This document shows positions 21,093 to 32,338 of a DNA stretch of 64,000 nt, one piece after another. Position numbers and translations under genes: made by a program. The notes beneath the pieces were generated by a model that saw only the letters and a program-made list of their open reading frames with translations, was not told where the DNA came from and ran no database searches. How positions within the stretch are numbered: the first letter of the stretch is position 1; each line of letters opens with the position of its first letter. Location: assembly GCA_024345305.1 (NCBI GenBank), contig BRON01000014.1, positions 744,001 to 808,000 of the forward strand, given 5' to 3'. The stretch comes from Mrakia gelida (taxonomy: Eukaryota; Basidiomycota; Tremellomycetes; Cystofilobasidiales; Mrakiaceae).

Positions 21093-23086
21093 TCAATTCT
21101 CCTCCACCCAACCCCCAGGAGGGTCCCAAACTATCCTCTGACCAACTCTCCCTGGGATCCTCTCCTCCATCGCGTTCGAGTCGGACGACGAGGTCGAGGG
21201 CTTGATTTCCTGACCCGACGGCGAGACCTCCAGAATCGCCGTCTCTGCTCGATGGAGCAAACGAGAGGACCATCCCTGGATGGTTTTGTACAGTCCTATG
21301 AGAGTTCTGCGTTACGCGAAGCGCAAGAAAGAGGAGGAGGAGGAGGGTTCATTAGTATTAGGTTGGAGGGGAAAAGGGAGCCGAATCGAATCGACGCGTC
21401 CGACGACCCGACGACAAGGTTGGGAACGACAACTCACCTGACGATTCCGATCCCCACCATCACCACCATCACCATCGCTCCGACTCCTGGTCCACCCGCT
21501 CCACCACCACCTAATGCCAAGCCTCCCACTCCAGCGACGGGTCTTGCTCGTCCTCGTCGTCCGATCCGAGCGAAACGAGGGAGGTTCCAGGTGTTGAAGA
21601 GCGAGAAGAGAGGGAGGAGGGATAAGGAGAGGAGAAGGGAGATGAAGGAGAGGGAACCGATGAGGGAGATTCCTAGGGTGAAGCGGTAGAAGGCTGCTTG
21701 GAGGAGGGAGGAGGTGAGGGGGTTGTAGTGCGAGAGGATGCTGGGAGGAGATGTTGCGTCCGCCGAGGAGATAAAGAGTGAGGAGAGAGAGCTGAACCAG
21801 GTCTGGAAGAGTTTCAGTCCCTCTTTGAGCCATACTCCTAGCCCGTCCTTGGCCTCTACAGCTGGGTCGTCTCCGGAGAGGTAGGTGAAGCCCTCGACGA
21901 CGAGTCCCCAAAGTCCCTTCAACACCTCCTCCGCCTCCCCTCCAGCGAAGACACCGACCGCTCCTCGGACGATCTCGAACGCTGTTGAGCTAGGTGCGAA
22001 ACGGACGAGACCGAGCTCGGGAGGGTCGTCGAGGAGAATCTCGGCGAAGGAGTGAGGAGGGATGGGTTCGGAGGAGAGGGAGGCTGGGACGGGGATGTAG
22101 GAGGAGAGGAAGAGGTGAAGGAGGTGGCCGGAGAGAAGAGTGAGGGTTAGAAAGAGGAGGAAGGTGGTGAGAGTGATGGCGACTGCATGGAGTGGTACAC
22201 GAGAGAAGAGAAGGTCAGGGCGAGAAGGAAGCGCGACGCGAGAGAAGATGGAACGACAGGGAAGCGTGCGACGAACGAGGGTTGGTAGCGATACCTGAGA
22301 CGCGAGTTCGGGCGAAATGGTACTTAAAGGAGCATTGAGGGCAGGACCTGCGGTGAGGGCACAGGAACGTTGACATTCGGCGAGGGAAGAAGAGGGAGGA
22401 CGACTCGGAGCTCACCAGAACGCGGCCTTGAGCGAAAGAGGAGTCGCAGGACCGTCAGCCTTGGGCTTTCAACATGCACGAGGAAGGATAGAAGCTCACC
22501 TTGTTCGCTGATGAAGTCCTCCATCGAGAAAGACATTTCACTATAGAAAGAAGGGGGAAGAGGAGAGCGAAAGTCAGCAGCAACGCAAGAACGACGAAGG
22601 TCATCAGACGACCCCATCTCCCCTCCCTTCTCTTCTCTCGCTGAGACTCACCATGGACATGCTACAGATTATGAGTATCACGATAACAAAGGTCAGAATT
22701 GTCTCTACGGATCTGCGAGGCTTAATGAGGAAGCTCACCCTCATCGAACCCGTGCACACGCACGGCGAAATCAACCTCCCACACTCATCCTCGTCCTCCT
22801 CTCCTCCAAAACAGATTCGACACTGCTTCTCATCCGTTACTACATCCTCCTTGGACGTCCCTTCGTGCATGTTGGATCCATCAGCGTCGTGGTGGTGCTC
22901 GTCTTCCTGTTCTGGAGGGATGGGCGAAGGAGGAAGGAGGATTCGAGATGGGTCGACCTCGTCCTCCGCGGCGTCGTCCTCCTTGGGGATCACCAGCCGG
23001 TGTGGGAGAAGAACAGTTGGCACGAGAGGAGAGGGAGGTTGGTAGAGATTGTCGTCGATGAGCAAAAGATCAGAGTCGTCCTCCAT
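21093..23086 (-). CDS. RING-CH (MARCH-type) membrane E3 ubiquitin ligase
   Basis: Seven exons: 23086-22739, 22661-22652 (10 nt), 22540-22500, 22426-22416 (11 nt), 22347-22295, 22182-21438, 21306-21093. The spliced RING-variant domain reads CRICFGGEEDEDECGRLISP, then CVCTGSMRHVHVKCLSRW, and finally FWSCPQCSFKYHF: C-x2-C, C-x-C, H-x2-C order and C-x2-C, with the domain's usual Trp in SRW. All ligands appear only if both microexons are included, which supports them. Membrane helices follow (TLTTFLLFLTLTLLSGHLL and FTLGISLIGSLSFISLLLSL). A Gly-rich basic loop precedes a last helix, and the tail ends WDPPGGWVEEN. Family members transfer ubiquitin to membrane proteins at ER, Golgi or vacuole; the location here is not determined. 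An upstream in-frame ATG at 23248 exists, but 23086 gives the more usual acidic start MEDDSDLLLID. Confidence 0.85.
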
Positions 23087-23268
23087 AGCTGCGAAGGGAG
23101 GGAAGGAAGCGGTTGGGGAGAAGCTCGAGAGTGGTGAGCTTCGGACTCCTTCCGACTTGGAGGCCGAGCGAGAAACCGGTAACTCAACGAGAAAACGTGC
23201 AGATTTTCCTCCTTTTGAGCTCGCGAAAGGAAACGAGAGTACTATCAAAGTGAGTCGATGAAGAAATA

Positions 23269-25395
23269 CTACCGCCCCGCCCTCCAGTCCTTCCCTCCTG
23301 AACCTGATCCTCCTTGGAACGCTCCTCCTGCTCGAGATCCTGCGACGGTGGGACCCAGACCTCCCCGGGGTGGCTTCACCTTCTGAGGAAGAGGACGAGG
23401 GTCGATCCGACCTTCCTCTTGCTGCTGCTGGGGAGGGCGCGAAGACCGTTGCTGGGATCCTCCTGCGACCGACGCGGCGTAGTTGAACTTCGAGCAGACC
23501 TTCATCAACGACTCCCTCACGTACTCGGTCAACCGATCCATCGGGATCTGAGTAACTTGACCGGTGGGTCGCAGGACGTAGGTGTAGCCTGAGAAAGAGA
23601 AGAAGGCGAAGAATGTGAAGGTCAGTGACGAGAAGGGGAAGGAATCGAAAACGACCCGTCCCAAAAACTCACCTCTCCATTTCAACATCGACTTGCTCCC
23701 CTTCGAATGCTCGTCCATCAAAACCATCCTCAACGCCTCCCTCATCTTCCTCCTGGCCTTGTTCCTCCTCGGCGCCGTAGGATGCGTCCCCTTCTTCCCG
23801 ACCTGAGCATCCATCTCCACTACCACCCTCTCCCTCTTCCCTCTCCTCCAAGCCTTCTTCCCCATCACCTCCTCGCTCTTCCCTTCCTCCTCCTCCCACC
23901 CGACCAACCCAGCCTTCCTCATCTTCAACATCATGTACTTCTCCACCATTTCCCTCGTCTCGTCTGTCACGTCCGGTGCGGAGGCGAGACGAAGAAGTTG
24001 GGAGCAGTACGGAGCGGAGACTTCGATCTTTCGACGACGGGAGGTGGGGTCTGGGTCGAAGTTGGATAGGAAGGCTGCTGTTCGCGCGGCGGTGGAGGTG
24101 GAGTCAGGATGGGGAGGGTAGACGCCGAGGACGTAGATGGGGGGTAGGCCGACGCGGATGGGCGGTTGGAAGGAATCGGGGATGTGAGGGAGTTGGGAGG
24201 AGGTGGGAGCGAGGGTGGGTCCTTGAACCATTCGAGCGGAGGCAAGGGAAGGGAGGCGACGAATGAACTGAGATGTAGGAAGGGAGAACGAAGAATCAAC
24301 TCTGGTTCGATGGAAGGGAGACGAAGAGAGGGACGAAAGAGAGACGGCTGACCTGAATGTGAAGAGGCGAACTCTGACGGACCGTCCTCCAGTGGCTCGA
24401 AGTGACGGCTGTAGCACCCACCCAACCCGACGAAGGAGGATACCGATCTCCACCGTCCAGCTCAGAAGTCTGCTTGACTCCCCAGATCCCAACGGCCTTC
24501 GTAGGATGAGTTGTAGGCCATTTCTGCGACGAAAAAAGAAAGAAGAAAGAAGACGCGTCGAGTTCAGCCCTCTCCCTCTCGCCCAAAAAAAAGAGAGAAA
24601 ACTCACCGAAATCACAGGCACTCCTCTCAGCCCCATCCACTGCTTCCAATTCCCGCTCTCGTCGTCCCTCGCCAACTCGGTTCTAGTAGGTTTGGCCTTC
24701 TCGGACCCGGCGATCTCGAACAACTTCTGCACGAGCAGCCTCCTCCTCATGACTTGGACCGAGGGATTCCCTTTGAGGACCTTCTTGGGGTAGTGCTTAG
24801 AGACTTGGACTACCTGTTCGTCCGTCCAGTTGTAGTGTTTATCGAGTTCGGCGGGGGTCATGGACGAGGAGACTTTGACTGGACGAGGGGGGGGAGGAGG
24901 CGAGGGTGAAAGCGAGACGGGAGGATCGACGACGACGAGGTCGACTTTGAGAGTAGATTTTGGAGGGAAGAGGGTGACGAGAGGATAGAGAGGAGCAGAA
25001 GTAGGCGGTGGTACGGGAGTTGCTACGATGGGGTGCTGGAGGAGGATGGACGAAGGAGGGAGGGTGGTTCTTTGGAGGGAAGGAGGGAGGATGGATCTCC
25101 GAGCGAGAGGTTGGAGACGAGCTTGACGAGCGAGTTTCTTCTGGGTGTAAGGGGATACGGGGGGTTCGAGAGAGGAGGTTGGTTCCGTCGAGGTGGTCGC
25201 CAAAGAGGAGGAGTAGGCACGACGAGAGGGAGAGGGACGACGAGAAGGAGGGAGGAAGGAAGGAGAGTTGAGCTCAACCTTTGAAGAAGGAATGCTGCTG
25301 ATGCTCCTCCTGCTTCTACTGCTGCTGCTCGTCCTTCCAACGAGAGTGACCCTCGAGGAAGACGCATAAGCGTTCGTAGAAGCTGACTTGAGCAT
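23269..25395 (-). CDS. Probable mitochondrial protein of unknown function
   Basis: Four exons: 25395-24607, 24523-24353, 24267-23673, 23588-23269, all in phase with CTGAC branches. The N-terminus (MLKSASTNAYASSSRVTLVG, rich in Arg/Ser and lacking acids for 60 residues) looks like a mitochondrial presequence. Later blocks are LDKHYNWTDEQVVQVSKHYP, VMRRRLLVQKLFEIAGS, WPTTHPTKAVGIWGVKQTS, IRVGLPPIYVLGVYPP and GYTYVLRPTGQVTQIPMDRL; the C-terminus is Gln/Gly-rich. The basic, compact blocks and targeting sequence suggest a mitoribosome or mitochondrial gene-expression factor, but I cannot name the family. Length is about 625 residues. Confidence 0.65.
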   Translation of the reverse strand: MLKSASTNAYASSSRVTLVGRTSSSSRSRRSISSIPSSKVELNSPSFLPPSRRPSPSRRAYSSSLATTSTEPTSSLEPPVSPYTQKKLARQARLQPLARRSILPPSLQRTTLPPSSILLQHPIVATPVPPPTSAPLYPLVTLFPPKSTLKVDLVVVDPPVSLSPSPPPPPRPVKVSSSMTPAELDKHYNWTDEQVVQVSKHYPKKVLKGNPSVQVMRRRLLVQKLFEIAGSEKAKPTRTELARDDESGNWKQWMGLRGVPVISVSFLSFFWARGRGLNSTRLLSSFFFRRRNGLQLILRRPLGSGESSRLLSWTVEIGILLRRVGWVLQPSLRATGGRSVRVRLFTFRSAVSLSSLSSSPFHRTRVDSSFSLPTSQFIRRLPSLASARMVQGPTLAPTSSQLPHIPDSFQPPIRVGLPPIYVLGVYPPHPDSTSTAARTAAFLSNFDPDPTSRRRKIEVSAPYCSQLLRLASAPDVTDETREMVEKYMMLKMRKAGLVGWEEEEGKSEEVMGKKAWRRGKRERVVVEMDAQVGKKGTHPTAPRRNKARRKMREALRMVLMDEHSKGSKSMLKWRGEFLGRVVFDSFPFSSLTFTFFAFFSFSGYTYVLRPTGQVTQIPMDRLTEYVRESLMKVCSKFNYAASVAGGSQQRSSRPPQQQQEEGRIDPRPLPQKVKPPRGGLGPTVAGSRAGGAFQGGSGSGGKDWRAGR

Positions 25396-25802
25396 CCTCC
25401 TGCGAGGTAACGGAGAGGGGAGGGAGGGGAGAGGAGGGTCGATGGCGGAGGAAAGGAAGGGCAGAGAGCTCGCGAGCTCTAGCCTTCCTTCGTCGTCAAG
25501 GGAAGAGTCAGTCTACAATGAAAAGACAAAAGCCTGGGCAAGTTTTTGAGTTTTTCGACCTGTTGCGAGTCTGAGCTTCTGTAGAGACTTCCCACAAAGC
25601 GTTGAAAAGATGGAGAGTAGAATCGGGGCGTTCTCGTCGTCAACGCGCGGCCTTCGTCGCTCGCAAGAGAGAACGACTGGACTTTTCGATATTTCAAAGC
25701 TGAGGGAAATCCGGGTCAAGAAGCTAGTAGGTAGACCAGTTTGCATCAATCCGAAAAGTCAATAGATAAGGAGCGAGATCTGACGCGTCGAGGTCGAAGA
25801 GA
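25396..25802. other. Intergenic: promoter of the mitochondrial-protein gene
   Basis: About 400 bp between the stop of the GT32 gene and the ATG of the mitochondrial-protein gene. It contains one GACGCGTC site near 25784. No gene is seen. Confidence 0.5.
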
Positions 25803-27833
25803 TCATCCGTCGGCGCCCTTCCAGCTCCCCGAGAACTAAGAAAGGAAAGGGAAAAAGGGAAACGTGTCAGTCAGTCTACCTTCGAGATCGATGCAAAGAG
25901 GACGAAATAAGCGACGAACCTTGTGCTGAGCCATGGCCTGCTCGTCCGTCGTTCCCTCAGCTCCAAACGAGCCCACTCCTGGTGAGAACCCAGTGACGGG
26001 GAGAATCGAGATTTCTCCTACTCGAAGAGGTTCTGAAGAAGAAGAAGAAAGGGAAGAGAGAGAGAGGCGATCAGCACGACGACGGGCGGGGGAGACGAAG
26101 GGAGGACGAAGAGGACGGAGGAACGAACTTCGAATGTCCTTCAGGATCGGCCAGTCGAGGTTGAATCTCGCCTTCAGATAACTGTTAGAAGGACCGATAG
26201 GGAAACTCAGCTTCGGCTCCACGCAAGAGCTCGGGAACAAGCGAGAGAGAGAGTGAAACTCACGCGAAGACTCCATCCGTCCAAACTCCCGGTCCCGTCC
26301 AGTCCATGACGCTCACACCTCCCTCCAGTCCCTCGACCTCCCCACCCTTCATCGTCAGCACCTTCAGGTGCCTGACCGTTTCCGCCTCCTCCGTCTTTCC
26401 CTCAGTCTCCAACTTCACGACCAACGCGTCGCGATGGGACGTCCAGAGAGCGGCTCGTTCGGAGGAGAGAAGGATCCGACGAAGGACATCGAGGAAGATG
26501 GGGTGATGAGGTGCTGAGCTGAGAGTCCATTGAACGATTTGGAGAGGTCTTGGCCACCACTGTAGGAGGAGCGAAGAACGAAGGCGGAGTCAGGAGAGGC
26601 AGCGAGGAAGACGCGCCGAACGAGACTGACCATGTTCCAATCCTCTCGCATCCCCACGTCGGCTTCCACCCCAATCACTACACTCGGACGAGTACGAAGG
26701 AGAGAAGAGGGCGCTCCTGGTAGCAGATTAGGGTTCTGACCCCACTGCGAGATCGGACGAAGGCAGACCGTGTCTGTATCGCTGTACACTCCTCCCTCGA
26801 GTCTGTGTTTCGAACGCGACGAGAATGATCAGCTCCTTGCCCTTCGCCTGAGAAAGAGATAACGAGAAAACTCACAGCAGCACCAAATACCTCAACGCAT
26901 CCGACCTCAAGATCCCCAACTCCAAAGCCTCCCACCCGAGCTCAACCTTACTCTTCTCCTCCCATGCCTTCCTCACTCCCAACGTCTCCTTCACCCACTC
27001 ATCCGCCTCCCTATCTCCCAACATCTTCCACTTCCACCCATCTCCTCCATTCGTCCGAGACCAGTCCCCAGCCTCGTGCTTGTGAGCCTCCTTGTCCGTC
27101 TGCCAGACCGTCTTGTGGTCGACCATCGCAGGGAGATCGGATCCAGCCCAGTAGGCGTCGAGAGAGGCGAGGAGTCTGGGTTGAAGGTGGGAAGGGAAGG
27201 AGTTTTGAATGAACGTTCGAAGGGTTGAGAGGTACTCCTCGGGGGAGGAGACGATGTCGAGGTGGTAGGATTGGTCTGCGAGAGGGCCTAGGTCGGTGAG
27301 TCCGTCGACGAGAGGATCGCGAGGTTTGGGAGGTTGGAGGAGGGTTTTGGTTCCTTGACGGAAGACGTCGAGGAGTCCGTTGGGAGTGTAGTCTATTGGA
27401 TGACCTATGTCCTCTTGAGGGTGAGGAGTCGGTGAGGAGACGATGTTGTAGAATGGAGAGTAAGGGGACGAGGAGGAGGGCCGGAGGAGGAGGAAGTAGA
27501 TGAGGAGGAGGGCGAAGAAGGAGAAGAGCAGATATTTGATCCGTCGAGGAGAGAAGGGGATGCGAAGTGGGAGGGAGAAGGCTGGGGAGGAGATGGGGAT
27601 GCTGCCTGTCGGGATCCGGGTTCGAGGGAGGAGGGGAGGAGGAGGCGACGAGGGCTGGGAGGGGAGGAAGGACAGGAGTTCGGAGGGGAGGTTGAAGGTT
27701 GAGGGTTCTAGAGGTTCAGGAGGGTCGAAGAAGAGAAAGAGAGATCAGCGGGGATGCTGAGCGCATCGGGATGACATCGGAGAGAGAGGAACGTACGCTC
27801 TGAGGTGGAGGAAGAGCTGGAGGAGGGCTGCAT
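25803..27833 (-). CDS. GT32 alpha-1,6-mannosyltransferase (Och1-like), type II Golgi membrane protein
   Basis: Seven exons: 27833-27797, 27707-26876, 26802-26631, 26559-26264, 26181-26129, 26032-25920, 25835-25803, all in phase. A short cytosolic tail is followed by one signal anchor (IKYLLFSFFALLLIYFLLL). The catalytic core contains LGWEALELGILRSDALRYLV then LLEGGVYSDTDTVCLRPI; the D-T-D is the DXD metal and nucleotide-sugar motif of glycosyltransferase family 32. Further family blocks are WWPRPLQIVQWTLSSAPHHP and VMDWTGPGVWTDGVFAYL, and the C-terminus FSGSWKGADG matches the usual F-x-GSWKG ending. Known relatives add an alpha-1,6-mannose to N-glycan cores or to sphingolipids in the Golgi lumen; the exact acceptor is not deducible. 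At about 520 residues it has normal family length and appears intact. Confidence 0.9.
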
Positions 27834-29031
27834 CTTGTTGAGCTCGAACGAAACGAGGGTTCGACCGAGAGATGGGCGAGATGGGAGGCAAATCTGCAGA
27901 AGCATCCAGCGAAGTGCTGAGAATCAGTCACTGTTGTCGTTGTACTGGTCCAGAGAACATCTCTTCAACTTCCGAGAAGGGAAGAAGAAGAAAAGAGGGA
28001 GCAGATCATGCCTCCTTCCTTCTCGAGCTCAGCTCGCCCGATTCGTTCTTCCCCTCCCTCGAACGAAGCAGCATCCATTCGAAAACTCACCTGCGCTAGA
28101 TCTAGATACTACCCGGTGCTGCGATCAAAAGGACCAAGTCAGCTCTCGCGCCCCCTGGGAGTCTCGAGCGGATGGAAGCGACTCACAAGAAAAGAAGGAT
28201 TCGAAGGAAGGCAGATGAGGATCGAAGCAGGGGCTGATAAGAATCGTCCGCGGAGACCGAAAGCTGAGCTTGATTTTGGTGCTGCACCCTTGCGCCGATG
28301 TTGGAGACCTAGACAAGTGCGATGGGCGAGGGAAGAGTCCTGAAAAGTTGACTGGATGGCCGTTGGAACGAAGGGAACGTTGAGCTGCGAGCTCGAAGGG
28401 GGAGGCACAGACCTGGAGGCTCGAAAAAGATCGCGATGACGCAGTTCTCCGTTTTCGCTTCGAGTGAAAAAATTCCTAGAAGAGAAAGCAAGGGATTGGT
28501 AACGTTCTAGTGAGCTAAGGACTAAGGTAGGTGACTACTGGAACAATCTGCGAGCGAGGCGAAGAGGCGACGACGAGAACGAGGCCAAAACGAACGAACG
28601 CGTCCAACGATGCGAGCTCTTCCCCTCGACGAAAGGAACGAAAGGTAGCACAGCAAGAGTAGAACGAGTAAGATGTGAACATCCCGAGCACCGCTTCGAC
28701 TCTCAAACCTACTCTACCTCCCTATGCAGCAAAGCACCGCGACCCTCAACGACCGCGGCAAAACAACGTCCTCCTCGCTCAGCACCCGTTCCCTTGTTAT
28801 CCCTCCCTCCGCGACCCGCAGACGAGGTTGAACCAGAGGTGGTCGATTCGTGTATGAGCGATGGCGTAGGCGAGGCGGTGTGAAGACCGAGACCGAGAAG
28901 ATCGAGGTGGGAAGGGAGGCGAGCGACGCGTCGAGGGAACCTCGAGACCCTGTTCCGTTTCACGACGAAGAGGGTCAGCTGCAGCTCTCGACGAGGAGAA
29001 AGAAAGAGACTGGAGCAGAGAGTAACTCACC
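27834..29031. other. 1.2-kb intergenic stretch, no supported gene
   Basis: This lies upstream of the GT32 gene and downstream of the F-box gene, both on the minus strand. Short open frames occur on both strands (for example 28675-28857, plus) but lack motifs. GACGCGTC-type sites lie near 28599 and 28926. Confidence 0.45.
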
Positions 29032-30010
29032 TCAAGTCTCAACTACCACCGAGACCATTCCCTTCCTGAAACGAACGTCCTCCTCGACCGCCTCGTCGAC
29101 CATGCCCCTCTCCTCCTCCGACGCGACGACGAGTACGAGGGAGAGAGTCCCGTTTGATCCCAAGCGATACATCTTGACGCACCACGCAAGCGAGTCGATG
29201 AACCTCGAGTGAGGGTGAGGTCGAGTCCGATCCAGGAACGTCGCGACTTGAAACCGAAGCTCGACGGGCTTTCCCTTTCTCTCCTCCATCGGGACTCCCG
29301 TGAGCCAGTACTGGGAGCTTCCAGGAACGACGTTCTGGGAGTGGGCCATCAGAGCTCCTTCGTAGGTGAGTTGCTCGATCCGAGGCCAGGAGAGGAGGGG
29401 AGAGGGAGGTCCGACGACATGGATTGTGATAGCAGGTGATTTGAATCCTCGGACGACGTGATGGAAACGGACAGGGTTGAGATGTTGAAAGAGGGCGGTG
29501 ACGATGGTATGGATGAAGGATGGGTTGGATCCGGTCCAGGTGAGTTGGAGGAGGTTGAGAGGGAGGGGATCTGAGCCGAGGATGCGAGAGAAGGAGAGGT
29601 TGCGCGAGGTAGAGGAGGAGCCGGACTGGTTGGATATGAAGTTGAGGGAGAGTGTTTTGGTTTGGGAGAGAGAGAGAGGGGGGTTTATCCGAGAGAGGGA
29701 AGGAGGTTTGAGCGAGTAGAAGAAGCCCTGGAGGTCGAAGAAAGAGGGGACGTTCAGAGGGAGGAGATGGAGGAGGAGCGAATGGGACGGCTCGAGGCCA
29801 GCTCACCTTCTTGATCTCCTGGGGTCTCTCACAAAACAACTTGTCCAGAGCTGATGCCGAGGTGATCTCGATGTTCTCGTACATAAGCTTGGAGGTGGCC
29901 TCCAGTAAGTCGAGTGAGACTCGTCCGAGTAAGGCGAGGGTAGGAAGGTCGGCGAGCTCGAGGACGAGGAGGATGAGCTCCCAAGGCAGGTGAGGGAGGG
30001 GGTTGTCCAT
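29032..30010 (-). CDS. F-box-like protein, paralogue of the gene at 55.4-56.4 kb
   Basis: Two exons: 30010-29807 and 29727-29032. Exon 1 begins MDNPLPHLPWELILLVLELA and continues LPTLALLGRVSLDLLEATSK; this is the short L-P-x-E-L-x-x-x-I/V pattern with the following helices of F-box-like domains in basidiomycetes. The remainder has regularly spaced Leu/Phe and Trp residues (LNLLQLTWTGSNPSFIHTIV, then YEGALMAHSQNVV), as in degenerate leucine-rich repeat regions. An upstream in-frame ATG at 30058 would add 16 residues. F-box proteins present substrates to SCF ubiquitin ligases, but many expanded fungal members have no known target. The neighbour on the right is divergent, with about 560 bp of shared promoter. 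Confidence 0.7.
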
Positions 30011-30569
30011 CTGAAGAGGTGATAAGCCGAGATCAACAAATACACCTACTGCGTGCATCTAGAAGACGAGATGGAGTAGTACCTCTGGCACGGCTGAGGA
30101 GAGGAAGGAGAAGAGAGAAGGAAGGCGAGGTCAGCTCCGTCGTTACTCTTCACTTGATTCTCGTTCTCTCGAGCTGGTATTGGATGTTTGGGACCAACTT
30201 CTCACACGATGGTCGACTAGAGAGACCTCCGAAGAGACGTGAGGCTTTGAAGATCTGCTTGAAAGGGACGAGATGCTGGCCGCTACGAGTCAGCTCGCAA
30301 GAAAGGGAAGGTCGAGCTCACCTTCCCGTCCGTCGTCCGTCTCCTCCCTTCTCGTTCGACCGCAGGATTTCTCCTGGACCTCAAAGTTTCGCAACTCCGT
30401 GATCAATGTGTCTCCTCTGAACGTAGCCTAATTTTGGCCGAGAAAGTTTTCCTCGCTCTTAGCCGCGGAAGTCACCATCTCGCTCTCGACGGCGCTCGCT
30501 CCCCTCTCCGAGTGATTCGACTTTTTCTCGTTCCCTTTCAACCATCAGCACCCCGTTTCGACATCTACG
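30011..30569. other. Divergent promoter region
   Basis: About 560 bp between the F-box-like gene (minus) and the GNAT gene (plus). It must hold both promoters. No TATA box or repeated motif stood out. Confidence 0.5.
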
Positions 30570-32025
30570 ATGACCACCTTTCTCAACAACTACAAGCCCA
30601 CAGTCACGTCTTATCCGGAGGACATTCATCTCCTGACGCCTCCCCAGGAGTACGACTTCAACTTCATCCTCACTCAGCCCATTCAAGTCCTCGAGGGAAA
30701 GGACAGATTCGTTCGCTTGGAGCCTTTCGTGGTGAGTCCAGTCTCTGACTAGGCGTTCAGGAGGATGGCTGGACGGGATGGGCGTGCTTTTCCAGCTTCT
30801 CGAGCTGGTTTAGCTGGCGTGAGGGGGACGCAAAGCAAGAGGGAAGGAAAGCGGGTGTGAGCTCGACGTCGAGATCGAGCCCCTCGACGAGCGCTTTCCT
30901 ATGGCTTCTAGGATCATGAGTGCGTCGGAACAGAGGCCGGAAGACACATAGATCGTTCCAGTACCCTTTCCGTCTCTCGTTTGGATCACTGAGTGCTTTG
31001 GAAGACGAGATCAGGAGCGAGTCTTGAGCTGACCTTCGCCTGTCCTCCCCTGCGTTCCTCTAGCCCAGTCTTCATTCCCAAAAGCTCTTCGACGAAGCCA
31101 GCAAGCACCCAGAGACCTTCGAGTGGATGCCCACTCATATGTGGCAGTCTCTTCCCGAACAGCTCATCTGGACTGAGGGGTGGATACGAAGCAACCCCGT
31201 GAGTCAGAGTTCGACTCTCTCCCATCCGTTGCTACCCTCTTCCCACCACCACCATCCTCTCGTCACTCCTCTGACCCGAAAGATTTCATCAACTTGAACT
31301 GGTATGCTTCTTCGTTTCTAGGCCTGTCTCTGCTACGCCATTATCGACACCAAACCTGGACCCAACGAAGGTCGTCTCGCAGGAATGATCTCTCTCATCA
31401 ACACTTCTCAGGCTGATCTTATCACCGAGCTCGGATGGGTCTACGTGTAAGCCCGTCAATCTCTGGCTCTCTTGCCGATCTTTTCTACCGCGATTTCCAT
31501 CTCTTTCGAGCTCAATCCTGACCTTCTTCCCCCCCCCCCCCCTCCTCCTCCTCTAGTCTGCCTCACTCTCAACGATCGCACATCCTTACTCACACCGTCT
31601 CCCTCCTTCTCGACTTCGCTTTCGCTCTTCCTTCGGACGGAGGATACGGTCTTCGTCGTGTTGAGTGGCGAGGTACGTCTTCTCTCTCCTCCCGTCGAAC
31701 GCATCGAACCCAAACTGACGCGTCTCTTGTTCTCCTTCTTACAGCCAACGCCCTCAACCTCCCTTCTGTCAACGCGGCTCTCCGGCTTGGTCTGCGACTG
31801 GAGACTCCCGACACGATCAAGGGCCATCGACTGCTCCTCCCTGGGAAACTCGGCTCTCTCCCTGGGAGACGAGGAGACGCGGGTTGGAAGGAGAGAGCGA
31901 GCGACGAAGAGAAGCCCAACGCCACTGGCAACTGGAGCAGATCTACCATGCTGCTGGCGATCACCTACGACGACTGGCTTGCGGGAGGGAAGGACAGGTT
32001 GGACGGGATGCTGGTGAGGAATTAA
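30570..32025 (+). CDS. GNAT-family N-acetyltransferase
   Basis: Five exons: 30570-30731, 31064-31198, 31322-31446, 31557-31672, 31745-32025. The protein starts MTTFLNNYKPTVTSYPEDIH. Conserved GNAT elements are LAGMISLINTSQADLITELG (beta-4 strand), the acetyl-CoA-binding helix region SQRSHILTHTVSLLLDFAF, GGYGLRRVEWRANALNLPSV and NAALRLGLRLETPDTIKGHR. This RimJ/RimL-like layout, ending in a YDDWLAGGKD stretch, is common in fungal uncharacterised acetyltransferases; the substrate may be a small amine, antibiotic or protein N-terminus. The first intron is long for this region (332 nt). The intron before exon 4 carries an uninterrupted run of 14 C before its acceptor. Confidence 0.85.
31529..31542. 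repeat. Run of 14 C in an intron
   Basis: An uninterrupted C homopolymer in the pyrimidine tract of the intron before exon 4 of the GNAT gene, about 15 nt before the acceptor. Confidence 0.9.
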
Positions 32026-32338
32026 AAGAGTCGGAAGACGACGCGTTTGTATCTGGATGGAAGGAGTTCGTTGAGGGGTCGAGTGCTGGAAGAGTAGGGT
32101 GGGAAAGAGCTGGGAAGCTTCGGAAGTGAGTCTTCCTCTTTCAGCGTCTTCTCTTGTTCGTTCGCATCTTCTCTCGTTCGAGCGAGGCGGAAGCGAAACG
32201 ATGAAGCTCGCGGCGTGGAAACTCGAGACCGGCCTTCGGGCTCAAGCGATCTCCGTGAAGCGAAACGGAGGGAGAGGAAGGGAGGGATAGAGGAGCAAAG
32301 GTTTTCTCAACCACCACCATCACCATCTCCATCTCCTC
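32026..32338. other. Intergenic, promoter of the MFS gene
   Basis: About 310 bp. It holds a GACGCGTT site near 32041 and a run of CCACCATCACCATC just before the MFS start. A donor-like GTGAGT near 32126 suggests the MFS transcript may have a 5' UTR intron. Confidence 0.4.

Noticed and set aside
9740..27833. A biosynthetic gene cluster made of hydrolase, beta-lactamase-like, membrane and E3 genes
   Set aside because: No core synthase, P450 or oxidoreductase set is present and the neighbours are housekeeping genes, so clustering looks accidental.
28675..28857. Short plus-strand open frame of 60 residues
   Set aside because: No motif, no splice continuation and no clear promoter; retained only as part of the intergenic note.
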